13,084 bases of DNA, from assembly GCA_902783405.1 (NCBI GenBank), contig CACZQZ010000130.1, forward strand, positions 1 to 13,084. Reading direction: 5' to 3'. The position numbers and the translations under genes are program-made. Positions 6,050 to 12,784 of the stretch are shown one piece after another. The number at the start of each line of letters is the position of its first letter. Positions within the stretch are counted from its first letter, which is position 1. The notes under the pieces were generated by a model. The model was not told the origin of the DNA and did not search any database. It saw only the letters and a program-made list of their open reading frames with translations. This stretch comes from an uncultured Erysipelotrichaceae bacterium (GTDB lineage: Bacteria; Bacillota_I; Bacilli_A; RF39; UBA660).

Positions 6050-7101
6050 AATCCCTCTTTTTTTAATTTATTAATTGTATTATTATGTTCATTACTTGTT
6101 TTTGAAAAATAAACTTTTTTATTCTTATCTGTTACAAAATAATAATAATTTGTTTCTTCCGGAAAAAGTACAGCTTCTATGGATTCTATAGATGGATTAC
6201 AAACTGGTCCAACTGGAAGTTTTCCAGCCATAGAAGAACTCCTAGTATTATAATTATTTACTGCGTTAACTTCTGATTTGTATAAATCTCTTTCCCCCAT
6301 ATCTATTTTAATTCCATAATATGTTGTAACATCTGATCCCAAAGACATTTTAGCATTTAATCTATTATAAAATACAGATGCCACTCCTTTTCTATTTTCT
6401 AATCCTGCTACCTCTGATTCTACCATAGATGCTAAAGTTAAAAGTTCGTGAAAAGAATACTTACTATTTTTAATATCTGATGCATATTCTTTAATTTTTA
6501 ATTCCATATTATCTAACATAGCATTAAATATTTCTTTGGCATTTAATTTTTCTTTTTCTATTTTGTAAGTATCTGGATATAAATATCCTTCTAAAGAATA
6601 GTAAATGTCTTTATTTTTAATATCCTCCGTAATAAACCAATACTTTTCTATAAGTTCATTTAAATATTTCTCATCTTTTAAAATAGCATATATATCTTCT
6701 TCTTTTTCACCAGTTACTTCTTTGATGGTTTTCACAATATAACGCATATTTCTTCCTTCTTTAAAAGTAATATCAATACTTTCTATTTTCGTTTCTTTTG
6801 AAGATAGTTCTTTGATCAATTCATCTAAATTCATTTTAGCACTTACTTCATGTATTCCTTCTTTAATCGTATCTGGTTTTTTAATTTTTAAATATAATTT
6901 ATAAAAAGTTATATCTCTAATTAATCCATTTTGTTTTAATTTGTCCCCTATAGTACTAAAAGTATCTCCTTTTTCTACTTTAAAATCAACTGTTTTAGCA
7001 CTAGTATCTACTGGACCTTTCAAATAATTAAATCCTAAAAACACTCCAACTCCTATTATAGCAATCATTAAAATTGTTAATAAAAATGCTATTTTCTTCA
7101 T
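6034..7101 (-). CDS. mltG: Endolytic murein transglycosylase MltG
   Basis: Membrane-bound lytic transglycosylase (YceG family) that cleaves nascent glycan strands and is thought to act as a terminase beside class A PBPs. 355 residues: membrane anchor (about 5-27), LysM-like segment (39-64, KVEKGDTFSTIGDKL), then the catalytic domain. Signatures are EGYLYPDTY (171-179), LASMVESE (223-230) with E228 aligning to the catalytic Glu (E218 in E. coli), YNTR (284-287) and GKLPVGPVCNP (293-303). The order ireB-ruvX-DUF1292-mltG-trmR equals that of B. subtilis. The ATG at 7101 has no Shine-Dalgarno in the normal window; GAAGGAG lies upstream of a hairpin (described separately). The 3' end overlaps trmR by 16 nt. 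Confidence 0.95.
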   Translation of the reverse strand: MKKIAFLLTILMIAIIGVGVFLGFNYLKGPVDTSAKTVDFKVEKGDTFSTIGDKLKQNGLIRDITFYKLYLKIKKPDTIKEGIHEVSAKMNLDELIKELSSKETKIESIDITFKEGRNMRYIVKTIKEVTGEKEEDIYAILKDEKYLNELIEKYWFITEDIKNKDIYYSLEGYLYPDTYKIEKEKLNAKEIFNAMLDNMELKIKEYASDIKNSKYSFHELLTLASMVESEVAGLENRKGVASVFYNRLNAKMSLGSDVTTYYGIKIDMGERDLYKSEVNAVNNYNTRSSSMAGKLPVGPVCNPSIESIEAVLFPEETNYYYFVTDKNKKVYFSKTSNEHNNTINKLKKEGLWYVH

Positions 7102-7134
7102 AGATAAAAACGAGTTTTACTCGTTTTCTCCTTC
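7102..7134 (-). promoter_or_regulatory. Split ribosome binding site: Shine-Dalgarno, 9-bp hairpin, mltG start
   Basis: Minus strand: GAAGGAG (7134-7128) directly abuts a perfect stem AAAACGAGT (7127-7119), loop AAA, ACTCGTTTT (7115-7107), then 5 nt, then the mltG ATG. The linear distance from GGAG to ATG is 26 nt, too long for normal initiation, but the folded hairpin leaves a 5-nt gap. The TAA stop of the DUF1292 gene (7119-7117) spans the stem/loop junction, so ribosomes finishing that gene would melt the hairpin. A weak terminator is an alternative reading, although only one U lies beyond the paired arm. Confidence 0.6.
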
Positions 7135-7413
7135 TGTTACTTCTTTTTGTATTTCTTCTAAAATTGTTTCAATAATTTTCCATTCACTTTCAGTTTCAAT
7201 TGGAGTTAATTTCGTATTTTCTTTAATTTTACCATCTGCTTCTGGTTCATAAATTGATGCAAATACTTTTGTATTTCCTTCATCATCTGTCGTATTATCA
7301 GTATATACGATGTAATTTTTTTTTGTTTCATCAGATTCAAATGTAAATAGTACTTCATATTCTACATTTTTACCTGATTCATCTGTCACTGTAAATGTCA
7401 TTTTTTCTTCCAT
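7117..7413 (-). CDS. DUF1292 family protein (YrzB-like), unknown function
   Basis: Small acidic cytoplasmic protein of 98 residues, homologous by position and composition to B. subtilis YrzB. Motifs typical of DUF1292 are an N-terminal MTFTVTDESGKNVEYEVLFTF segment read across residues 5-25, the strand KNYIVYTD (32-39), the segment VFASIYEP, and a C-terminal acidic helix (WKIIETILEEI). The start is set at the ATG 7413, 9 nt after GGAAGG (7428-7423), and not at the in-frame TTG 7422, which touches that sequence. The ATG lies 1 nt after the ruvX stop. Biochemical function is unknown; the gene travels with ireB, ruvX and mltG in many Firmicutes. Its last codons hold the presumed Shine-Dalgarno of mltG. 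Confidence 0.85.
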   Translation of the reverse strand: MEEKMTFTVTDESGKNVEYEVLFTFESDETKKNYIVYTDNTTDDEGNTKVFASIYEPEADGKIKENTKLTPIETESEWKIIETILEEIQKEVTEGENE

Positions 7414-7414
7414 C

Positions 7415-7834
7415 TTATTCAACCTTCCTATCTAAATATGCTTGCAGTATAATTTGGGCTGCAAGTCCATCAATTTTCTTTTTACGCCTTTGCCTTGACA
7501 TATCAGCTTTAATCATATAGGTGCTAGCTTCTTTTGTAGAAAGTCTTTCATCTTGCATAATAACTTCTAAAGAAAATGTATCTTCTAAAATCTTTTTAAA
7601 ACGTAAACTTCTTTGTGCTGCTTCTCCAAGAGTATTGTTCATATTTTTAGGTAATCCTAAAACAATTTTTTCTACCTTTTCTTCATCAATAATATCTTTT
7701 AGATCTGATATTAATTCTTGATATTTTTCACTATTAAAGAACAGAGTCTTATTAAAAAAGGCAAATTTCCCGTCTCTATCACTTAAAGCAGTACCTAGAG
7801 TTTTTGTTCCTAAATCTAAACCTAAATATTTCAT
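7415..7834 (-). CDS. ruvX: RuvX/YqgF family nuclease, pre-16S rRNA processing
   Basis: RNase H-fold nuclease of the YqgF family, linked to maturation of the 16S rRNA 5' end; once proposed as an alternative Holliday junction resolvase. 139 residues, a normal length. The signature GLDLGTKTLGTALSD (5-19) contains D7. KIVLGLPKNMNNTLGEAA (56-73), QDERLST (94-100) with E96, and KKIDGLAAQIIL (119-130) with D122 supply the other catalytic acids. The ATG at 7834 overlaps the ireB stop by 4 nt (ATGA), and the TAA is separated from the next ATG by one base, indicating tight translational coupling. In B. subtilis it is yrrK in the same order. Confidence 0.95.
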   Translation of the reverse strand: MKYLGLDLGTKTLGTALSDRDGKFAFFNKTLFFNSEKYQELISDLKDIIDEEKVEKIVLGLPKNMNNTLGEAAQRSLRFKKILEDTFSLEVIMQDERLSTKEASTYMIKADMSRQRRKKKIDGLAAQIILQAYLDRKVE

Positions 7835-8067
7835 AAATATTTGCTAACTAAAACTTCTAAAATAACTGATCGATCAAATTTTTGAATTTTTTTCCTAGCT
7901 TCTTTATGAGATGAAATATATCCAGGATCTCCACTCATCAAATATCCTACAATTTGATTTACTGGATTATAACCTTTTTCTTTTAAATTATCAATAACAT
8001 CTCTAAGCATATCTTCCACAAGTGCTACTTCAAAATCTTTAGATTTAAACATTTTCGTTTCTTGCAA
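7831..8067 (-). CDS. ireB: IreB family regulatory phosphoprotein (UPF0297)
   Basis: Small cytoplasmic protein; the Enterococcus faecalis homologue is a substrate of the PASTA-domain kinase IreK and affects cephalosporin resistance and envelope metabolism. 78 residues. The core LKEKGYNPVNQIVGYLMSGD (28-47) followed by PGYISSHKEARKKI is a near-exact family match. ETKMF at the N-terminus aligns with the ETV-x-F segment that carries the phosphorylated threonine, here T4. The start is set at TTG 8067 with AGGTGG 5 nt upstream; the GTG at 8076 lies within that sequence's repeat and has poor spacing. It is first gene of the operon and ends ATGA into ruvX. Neighbours mltG and the distant gpsB and ponA fit a cell wall network, though no kinase gene is in the window. 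Confidence 0.93.
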   Translation of the reverse strand: MQETKMFKSKDFEVALVEDMLRDVIDNLKEKGYNPVNQIVGYLMSGDPGYISSHKEARKKIQKFDRSVILEVLVSKYL

Positions 8068-8094
8068 TGAAACCACCTACCACCTTACATTTAA

Positions 8095-8123
8095 ATTATA
8101 GCATTTTTTTTATACCATTTCAA
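8095..8123 (-). promoter_or_regulatory. Strong promoter of the ireB-ruvX-DUF1292-mltG-trmR operon
   Basis: Minus strand TTGAAA (8123-8118), 17 nt, TATAAT (8100-8095), with TGC before the -10 forming an extended -10. Expected initiation near 8088 gives a leader of about 20 nt carrying two AGGTGG copies before the ireB TTG. Confidence 0.85.
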
Positions 8124-8163
8124 CTTTATTTTTTACGCTATAGTATTTCATCTACTACTACAA

Positions 8164-8189
8164 GAAAAAAAAAGAGTTTTTATAAACTC
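8164..8189 (-). terminator. Intrinsic terminator of prfA-prmC
   Basis: Minus strand GAGTTT (8189-8184), 4-nt loop, AAACTC (8179-8174), followed by nine U residues (8173-8165). It lies 17 nt after the prmC stop and upstream of the ireB promoter, separating the two operons. Confidence 0.85.
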
Positions 8190-8205
8190 CTTATTCTAAA
8201 TTGAT

Positions 8206-8919
8206 TTAATCTATAAAAATAAATAAATATCTTGTTTTTCCACTTAAATCTTTTTCAAAAATATATTTATCCTGTGGAAAAGTTTTTTTACACAATTTTT
8301 CTAATTCTTTTTCCTGTGTATGACCTATTTCAAAAGCAATTATAGCTCTTCTGTTTATATAATTTTTAACATCTCTAAAAATTCTTTCATAAATTTTTAA
8401 GCCATTATTATCAGCATATAAAGCAATATGAGGTTCATTATTCTTAACAATATCCATAACTTCTTCATCTTTTGATAAATATGGTGGATTACTAATAATC
8501 ACATCATACTTTTTAGATATGTTGGAAAACAAATCACCTTGTGTAAAATAAATATCAACATCATTTAATTTAGCATTCTCTTTAGCTACCTCAAGTGCTT
8601 CTTCTGATATATCTATAGCATCTATATTTGCATTTACTTCTTTTTTTAACGTAATAGCTATACATCCACTACCAGTTCCAATATCTAATATATCTATTTT
8701 TTTATCAAAGTACTTTTCAATATAATGTATCACTTTTTCAACTAATAATTCCGTTTCAAACCTTGGTATTAAAACATTTTCATTAACCAATATTTTATTA
8801 CCATAAAAATCAACATTACCAACGATATATTGTACAGGTATATTTTTTTTTAATTTTTCTTCTGCTTCTTTCCATTCGTTTTCTGGTAAATAGGTATGTA
8901 TATATTTTAAATCTGTCAT
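8206..8919 (-). CDS. prmC: Release factor glutamine methyltransferase PrmC, short N-terminus
   Basis: N5-glutamine methyltransferase that modifies the GGQ glutamine of release factors, increasing termination efficiency. 237 residues. SAM motif I is DIGTGSGCIAITL (79-91), the ribose-binding acid is in AIDIS (101-105), and the catalytic substrate-binding motif is SNPPYLSKDE (143-152), diagnostic for this family. PVQYIVG (28-34) and LIPRFETELLVE (50-61) are also typical. Only 27 residues precede PVQYIVG, against about 67 in E. coli (277 residues in total), so the N-terminal helical domain that helps bind the release factor is much reduced. The ATG at 8919 overlaps the prfA stop (TAATG) and uses GAGGAGA within the last prfA codons. 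Pairing with prfA supports the function. Confidence 0.94.
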   Translation of the reverse strand: MTDLKYIHTYLPENEWKEAEEKLKKNIPVQYIVGNVDFYGNKILVNENVLIPRFETELLVEKVIHYIEKYFDKKIDILDIGTGSGCIAITLKKEVNANIDAIDISEEALEVAKENAKLNDVDIYFTQGDLFSNISKKYDVIISNPPYLSKDEEVMDIVKNNEPHIALYADNNGLKIYERIFRDVKNYINRRAIIAFEIGHTQEKELEKLCKKTFPQDKYIFEKDLSGKTRYLFIFID

Positions 8920-9974
8920 TATTCTCCTCTTAATTTTCTATTTTGATCTTCTGTTATTAAAGCATCAATTACTTTATCGATATCTCCATCCATAATACGA
9001 TCTAATGTGTTTAAAGTAAAACCAATTCTATGATCAGTTACTCTATTTTGTGGATAATTATAGGTCCTTATTTTTTCAGAGCGATCCCCTGTTCCAATTT
9101 TACTTTTTCTTTCTTCTCCAAGTTCTTTTTCTCTTTCTTGCATTTTTAAATCATAAAGTCTTGTTTTAAGTATTTTAATTGCTTTTTCTTTATTTTTTAT
9201 TTGAGAACGTTCTGTTTGAGAATAAACAACAAGTCCTGTTGGAATATGCGTTAATCTAACTGCACTATCGGTTGTATTAACGCCTTGACCTCCACATCCG
9301 CTACTTCTAGTAATATCAATTCTAACTTCATTCATATCTAAATCAAAATCAACTTCTTCAGCTTCTGGCATAACAAGTACTGTTGCAGTTGAAGTATGAA
9401 CTCTACCTTGTGTTTCTGTAACTGGTACTCTTTGTACTCTATGTGCTCCACTTTCATATTTTAATTTTGAATACACATTATTTCCTTTAACCATGAAACT
9501 AATCAAAGAATATCCACCAGCTTCTGATTTTTCTTCTTCCATAATTTCAACAGTCCAGCCTTCTTTTTCTGCTAGTTTTTTATACATATCAAATAAATCT
9601 CCAGCAAAGATGTTTCCCTCGTCTCCCCCTGCTGCTCCTCTAATTTCAACGATAACATTCTTGTCATCATTTGGATCCTTTGGTAGTAATAATATTTCTA
9701 TTTGACTAGTTAGTTCTTCTAATTTTTTTTCATTTTCTTCTAGTTCTTCTCTAGCAAACTCAGACATTTCTGGATCTTTTATCATTTCTTTTGCTTCTTC
9801 AATATCATTTGTTATTTTTTTATATTTTTGATATGCTTCATAAGCATCTTTTAAAGAAGCTTGCTCTTTCGTTAAAGACAATGTTTTTTTAATATCAGAT
9901 AATACTTCTGGTTTCATTAACTCTTCTGTTAACTCATTGTATTTTTTTTCAATATTTTGTAAACGTTCTATCAT
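8919..9974 (-). CDS. prfA: Peptide chain release factor 1
   Basis: Class I release factor that recognises UAA and UAG in the ribosomal A site and triggers peptide release. From the ATG at 9974 the protein has 351 residues, close to the family norm. The codon-recognition tripeptide is PVT (184-186, in RVPVTETQGRVHTS), of the RF1 P-x-T type and unlike RF2 SPF. The catalytic GGQ is at 228-230 (SSGCGGQGVN), and its glutamine is the target of the adjacent PrmC. The N-terminus MIERLQNIEKKYNEL matches RF1. ATG 9974 is preferred to GTG 9983 because GGAG (around 9987) is 10 nt from the ATG but only 1 nt from the GTG. prmC overlaps by one base. Expression is from a clear promoter at 10003-10031. Confidence 0.97.
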   Translation of the reverse strand: MIERLQNIEKKYNELTEELMKPEVLSDIKKTLSLTKEQASLKDAYEAYQKYKKITNDIEEAKEMIKDPEMSEFAREELEENEKKLEELTSQIEILLLPKDPNDDKNVIVEIRGAAGGDEGNIFAGDLFDMYKKLAEKEGWTVEIMEEEKSEAGGYSLISFMVKGNNVYSKLKYESGAHRVQRVPVTETQGRVHTSTATVLVMPEAEEVDFDLDMNEVRIDITRSSGCGGQGVNTTDSAVRLTHIPTGLVVYSQTERSQIKNKEKAIKILKTRLYDLKMQEREKELGEERKSKIGTGDRSEKIRTYNYPQNRVTDHRIGFTLNTLDRIMDGDIDKVIDALITEDQNRKLRGE

Positions 9975-10002
9975 ACTTATCACGCTCCATAACTAATTAA
10001 AG

Positions 10003-10031
10003 ATTATACAACAAAAGAAAAGATAAAGCAA
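10003..10031 (-). promoter_or_regulatory. Promoter of prfA-prmC
   Basis: Minus strand TTGCTT (10031-10026), 17 nt, TATAAT (10008-10003). Expected start near 9996 gives a leader of about 22 nt. The -35 overlaps the hairpin that follows the LysM-like gene. Confidence 0.75.
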
Positions 10032-10044
10032 ATAAAGTTTATCT
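10021..10044 (-). terminator. Possible weak terminator after the LysM-like gene
   Basis: Minus strand AGATAAA (10044-10038), 10-nt loop, TTTATCT (10027-10021), then TTTTCTTTT. The stem includes the stop codon of the preceding gene. It has one G-C pair and a long loop, so termination would be inefficient, and ligA-operon transcripts may read into prfA. Confidence 0.35.
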
Positions 10045-10734
10045 ACTTGCTCTATTTTGTGCAATAACCTCATTTTCTATTTCAGCTAAAGCATATTCAT
10101 ATGTATCTATTTTCAAAACCTCACCTGCTCTAATTACATCTTTATTTGGTATTGAAGTTCCGTCTGCATAGGTAATTTTTGATATGGATGTTTTAAATTT
10201 AGCAGCTATTTCTTCTAAATATTCTCCACCTTGAACTGTATAATTCGTTGTGATGGGAATTTTTTTATATAATTCGTAGTTTACAAAATGATTATAATCA
10301 GACTCATCGATTGTAAAATTATTGTAGTTTTGTGGATTAGTATCAAATTGAACATTTTTATCAGTTGATAAATAATCCGCTAAATCTGAAAGTTCTTTTG
10401 CATCCAATAAAACTGGTATTAAAGCAGTGTCACCAGCTTCTATTTTTTCTGTATCATTTTCTTCTTTAAATGCTTTTTCAAATCTTTCTTGGGTCAAGTA
10501 TCCTGTATCCATACTTTCATAAAAATCTTGTATATCTTTTTCATTTTCAGCTAAACTTTCAACTCTAATTTTTGTCATACTACTTTCAAAATCATCTAAA
10601 AAAGATTCTCTTTTACTTTTTTTAACACACTGCGTAACAGTTCCCACTACTGCGATTACACTTGTTCCAATAATAACATATTTTTTTATTTTCTTTTTTA
10701 ATCCATTTTTATGATAAATTTGTACATTCTTCAT
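10039..10734 (-). CDS. Membrane-anchored protein with C-terminal LysM-like domain, unknown function
   Basis: 231 residues. A basic N-terminus (GLKKKIKKY) precedes one membrane helix (about 19-36), giving an N-in, C-out topology. A charged, acidic and presumably extracellular region follows (about 40-160). The C-terminal segment (163-209) resembles LysM: YTVQGGEYLEEIAAKFKTSI, then an Ala/Asp turn, then VIRAGEVLKI. A short piece at about 98-109 (IEAGDTALIPVL) looks like the end of a second, degenerate LysM unit. C36 lacks a good lipobox (TVTQC), so a lipoprotein is unlikely. It starts 1 nt after the ligA stop with only a weak Shine-Dalgarno (GGTAGG), suggesting coupled translation. A peptidoglycan-binding or scaffold role is inference; I do not recognise a named family. 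Confidence 0.8.
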   Translation of the reverse strand: MKNVQIYHKNGLKKKIKKYVIIGTSVIAVVGTVTQCVKKSKRESFLDDFESSMTKIRVESLAENEKDIQDFYESMDTGYLTQERFEKAFKEENDTEKIEAGDTALIPVLLDAKELSDLADYLSTDKNVQFDTNPQNYNNFTIDESDYNHFVNYELYKKIPITTNYTVQGGEYLEEIAAKFKTSISKITYADGTSIPNKDVIRAGEVLKIDTYEYALAEIENEVIAQNRASR

Positions 10735-10735
10735 T

Positions 10736-12712
10736 CTACATACCTACCTTCTCTAAAAATTCTTGCTCATTCCATACTTTAATATTTAATTTTTTGGCAT
10801 CTTCATATTTACTTCCAGGATTTTCTCCTACAATAACAACATCTGTTTTTTTACTTACAGAACTACTTGTCTTTCCACCTTTACTTTCAATTAAGTCTTT
10901 AGCTTCATTTCTAGTTATAGAAGAAAGACCACCTGTTAAAACAAAGGTTTTATCTTTAAAAAGTTCATCTTCTACTACTTTTCCTAAATAATTCATATTA
11001 AGACCATATTCTTTTAATTTTTCTATCATTTTTAAGTTTTCTTCATCAAAATAATTAACAACACTTTCTGCAATAATAAAACCAATATCTTTAATATTAT
11101 TTAATGTATCAAAATCTGTATTTATTAAATTATCGATATTCTTGTAATAGGCTGCTAGTATTTTCGCTGTTTTAGCTCCAACATGACGAATGCCTATTCC
11201 AAAAAGTAATCTCTCTAATGAATTTTGTTTACTTGCTTCTATAGAATCTAATAATTTTTGAATACTTCGCTCTCCAAAACCTTCTAATTCCATAAGGTCT
11301 TCTTTATAAGAGCCTAAATTATAAAAATCTGGAAAGTCTTTTAAATATCCCATATTATAAAAGTCTTCTACTACTCTGTCTCCAAAGCCTTCAATATTCA
11401 TCGCATCTCTACTAGCATAATGAATTAGTGTTTCTATTTTTTTGGCAGGACACTTTGGATTTACACAATAATAGGCTGTATCTTTCTTAATTAATTTTGA
11501 ATTACAAATTGGACAATTTGTAATCATTTGAAAAGGAATTTCTCTTCCAGTTCGTCTATTTTTTTTCACTTCTACAACTTCTGGAATAACATCTCCTGCT
11601 TTTCTAATAGATACAACATCTCCAACTTTAATATCCTTATCTAAAATATAGTCTTCATTATGAAGAGTTGCTTTTGATATTAAAGAACCTGCAACATGAA
11701 CTGGTTTAAAAATAGCATTTGGTGTTATCTGTCCTGTTCTTCCAACTGTAAATTTTATTTCTTCTATGGTTGTAAGTACTTCTTTTGCTGGAAATTTATA
11801 AGCAATTCCCCATTTAGGTGTTCTAACGGTATATCCTAGTTTTTCGGCCATTTTTAAATCATTTACTTTAAGTACGATGCCATCAATTTCATAAGGAAGT
11901 GTATCTCTTAATTTTGTATATTCTTCTACATAATTTAATATATCATTTACGTTGTGTGCTAATTTATTATGTTTATAATTTACTTGAAATCCTAATTTTT
12001 TCATAAATTCTAATGATTCTAATTGGGTATGTATACCATATTTTTCTGCTTCAGGTAAATAATAAATCATACAATCAAGTTTTCTTGAAGCCGCTATTTT
12101 AGAATCTAATTGTCTAACAGATCCAGCTGCTGCATTTCTAGGATTAGCAAGTAACTTTTCTCCTCTTTTAGCTCTTTCTTCGTTAATTTTATCAAATGAT
12201 TTTTTACTCATATATATTTCCCCACGAACTTCTATATCAATGGGTTCATTTAATGTAAATGGAATTGTTTTAATCGTTTTTACATTATGCGTAATATCTT
12301 CTCCAGTAACACCATCACCACGAGTAGCTCCTCGAACAAGTTTTCCTTTTTCATATTTTAAAGATACTGCAAGTCCATCCATCTTAGGTTCACAAGTAAA
12401 ATCAACGTGTCCAACTGCTTTTTCGATTCTTTCTGTAAAAGATATAATTTCGTCTTCATTAAAAATATCATTAAAAGAGAGCATTGGAATTTCATGTGTT
12501 ACTTTATTAAATTCATTAATGACTTCTCCACCTACTCTATTGGTAGGAGAGTCATCTCTTTTCCATTCTGGATGCTTTTCTTCTATCCTAAGTAATTCCA
12601 TGAAATAATCGTCGTATTCTTGATCTGTAATTGTTGGATTATCCAATGTATTATATTCATAACTTGCTTTATTTATAATTCTAATTAATTCGTTCATTCG
12701 ATCTATTGTCAT
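10736..12712 (-). CDS. ligA: NAD+-dependent DNA ligase LigA
   Basis: Seals nicks in DNA during replication and repair, using NAD+ as adenylate donor. 658 residues, full length. Domain Ia (1-60, with YEYNTLDNPTITDQEYD) binds NMN. The adenylation domain has the nucleophile K110 in EPKMDG, then GATRGDGVTGEDIT (128-141) and the EIDGIVLKVN motif (275-284). An OB fold follows (FTVGRTGQITPNA, 321-333). A four-cysteine zinc finger (C400, C403, C416, C421), helix-hairpin-helix repeats (about 430-570) and a C-terminal BRCT domain (about 583-658, FVLTGGLSSITRNEA) complete it. ATG 12712 has AGGAGA at 8 nt. The upstream neighbour is ackA and not pcrA, which precedes ligA in many Firmicutes. An extended -10 promoter lies directly upstream. 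Confidence 0.98.
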   Translation of the reverse strand: MTIDRMNELIRIINKASYEYNTLDNPTITDQEYDDYFMELLRIEEKHPEWKRDDSPTNRVGGEVINEFNKVTHEIPMLSFNDIFNEDEIISFTERIEKAVGHVDFTCEPKMDGLAVSLKYEKGKLVRGATRGDGVTGEDITHNVKTIKTIPFTLNEPIDIEVRGEIYMSKKSFDKINEERAKRGEKLLANPRNAAAGSVRQLDSKIAASRKLDCMIYYLPEAEKYGIHTQLESLEFMKKLGFQVNYKHNKLAHNVNDILNYVEEYTKLRDTLPYEIDGIVLKVNDLKMAEKLGYTVRTPKWGIAYKFPAKEVLTTIEEIKFTVGRTGQITPNAIFKPVHVAGSLISKATLHNEDYILDKDIKVGDVVSIRKAGDVIPEVVEVKKNRRTGREIPFQMITNCPICNSKLIKKDTAYYCVNPKCPAKKIETLIHYASRDAMNIEGFGDRVVEDFYNMGYLKDFPDFYNLGSYKEDLMELEGFGERSIQKLLDSIEASKQNSLERLLFGIGIRHVGAKTAKILAAYYKNIDNLINTDFDTLNNIKDIGFIIAESVVNYFDEENLKMIEKLKEYGLNMNYLGKVVEDELFKDKTFVLTGGLSSITRNEAKDLIESKGGKTSSSVSKKTDVVIVGENPGSKYEDAKKLNIKVWNEQEFLEKVGM

Positions 12713-12732
12713 ACGTATCTTCTCCTAAAAAT

Positions 12733-12741
12733 ATTATATCA
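12733..12741 (-). promoter_or_regulatory. Extended -10 promoter of ligA
   Basis: The minus strand reads TGATATAAT (12741-12733): a perfect -10 with the TGn extension. No good -35 exists at 16-18 nt, where the sequence is the ackA terminator stem. Expected start near 12726 would place AGGAGA at the very 5' end of a leader of about 14 nt. Confidence 0.65.
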
Positions 12742-12743
12742 TT

Positions 12744-12769
12744 AAAAAAAAGAAATACATAGGTATTTC
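12744..12769 (-). terminator. Intrinsic terminator of ackA
   Basis: Minus strand GAAATAC (12769-12763), loop CTAT, GTATTTC (12758-12752), followed by eight U residues (12751-12744). It starts 15 nt after the ackA stop, and its U-tract runs almost directly into the ligA extended -10 promoter. Confidence 0.85.
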
Positions 12770-12784
12770 CTTTAATTTTATTTT

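Noticed and set aside
12240..12608. Plus-strand frames inside ligA, with others inside prfA (9493-9705) and ruvX (7521-7721)
   Set aside because: All are antisense to genes with complete catalytic motifs.
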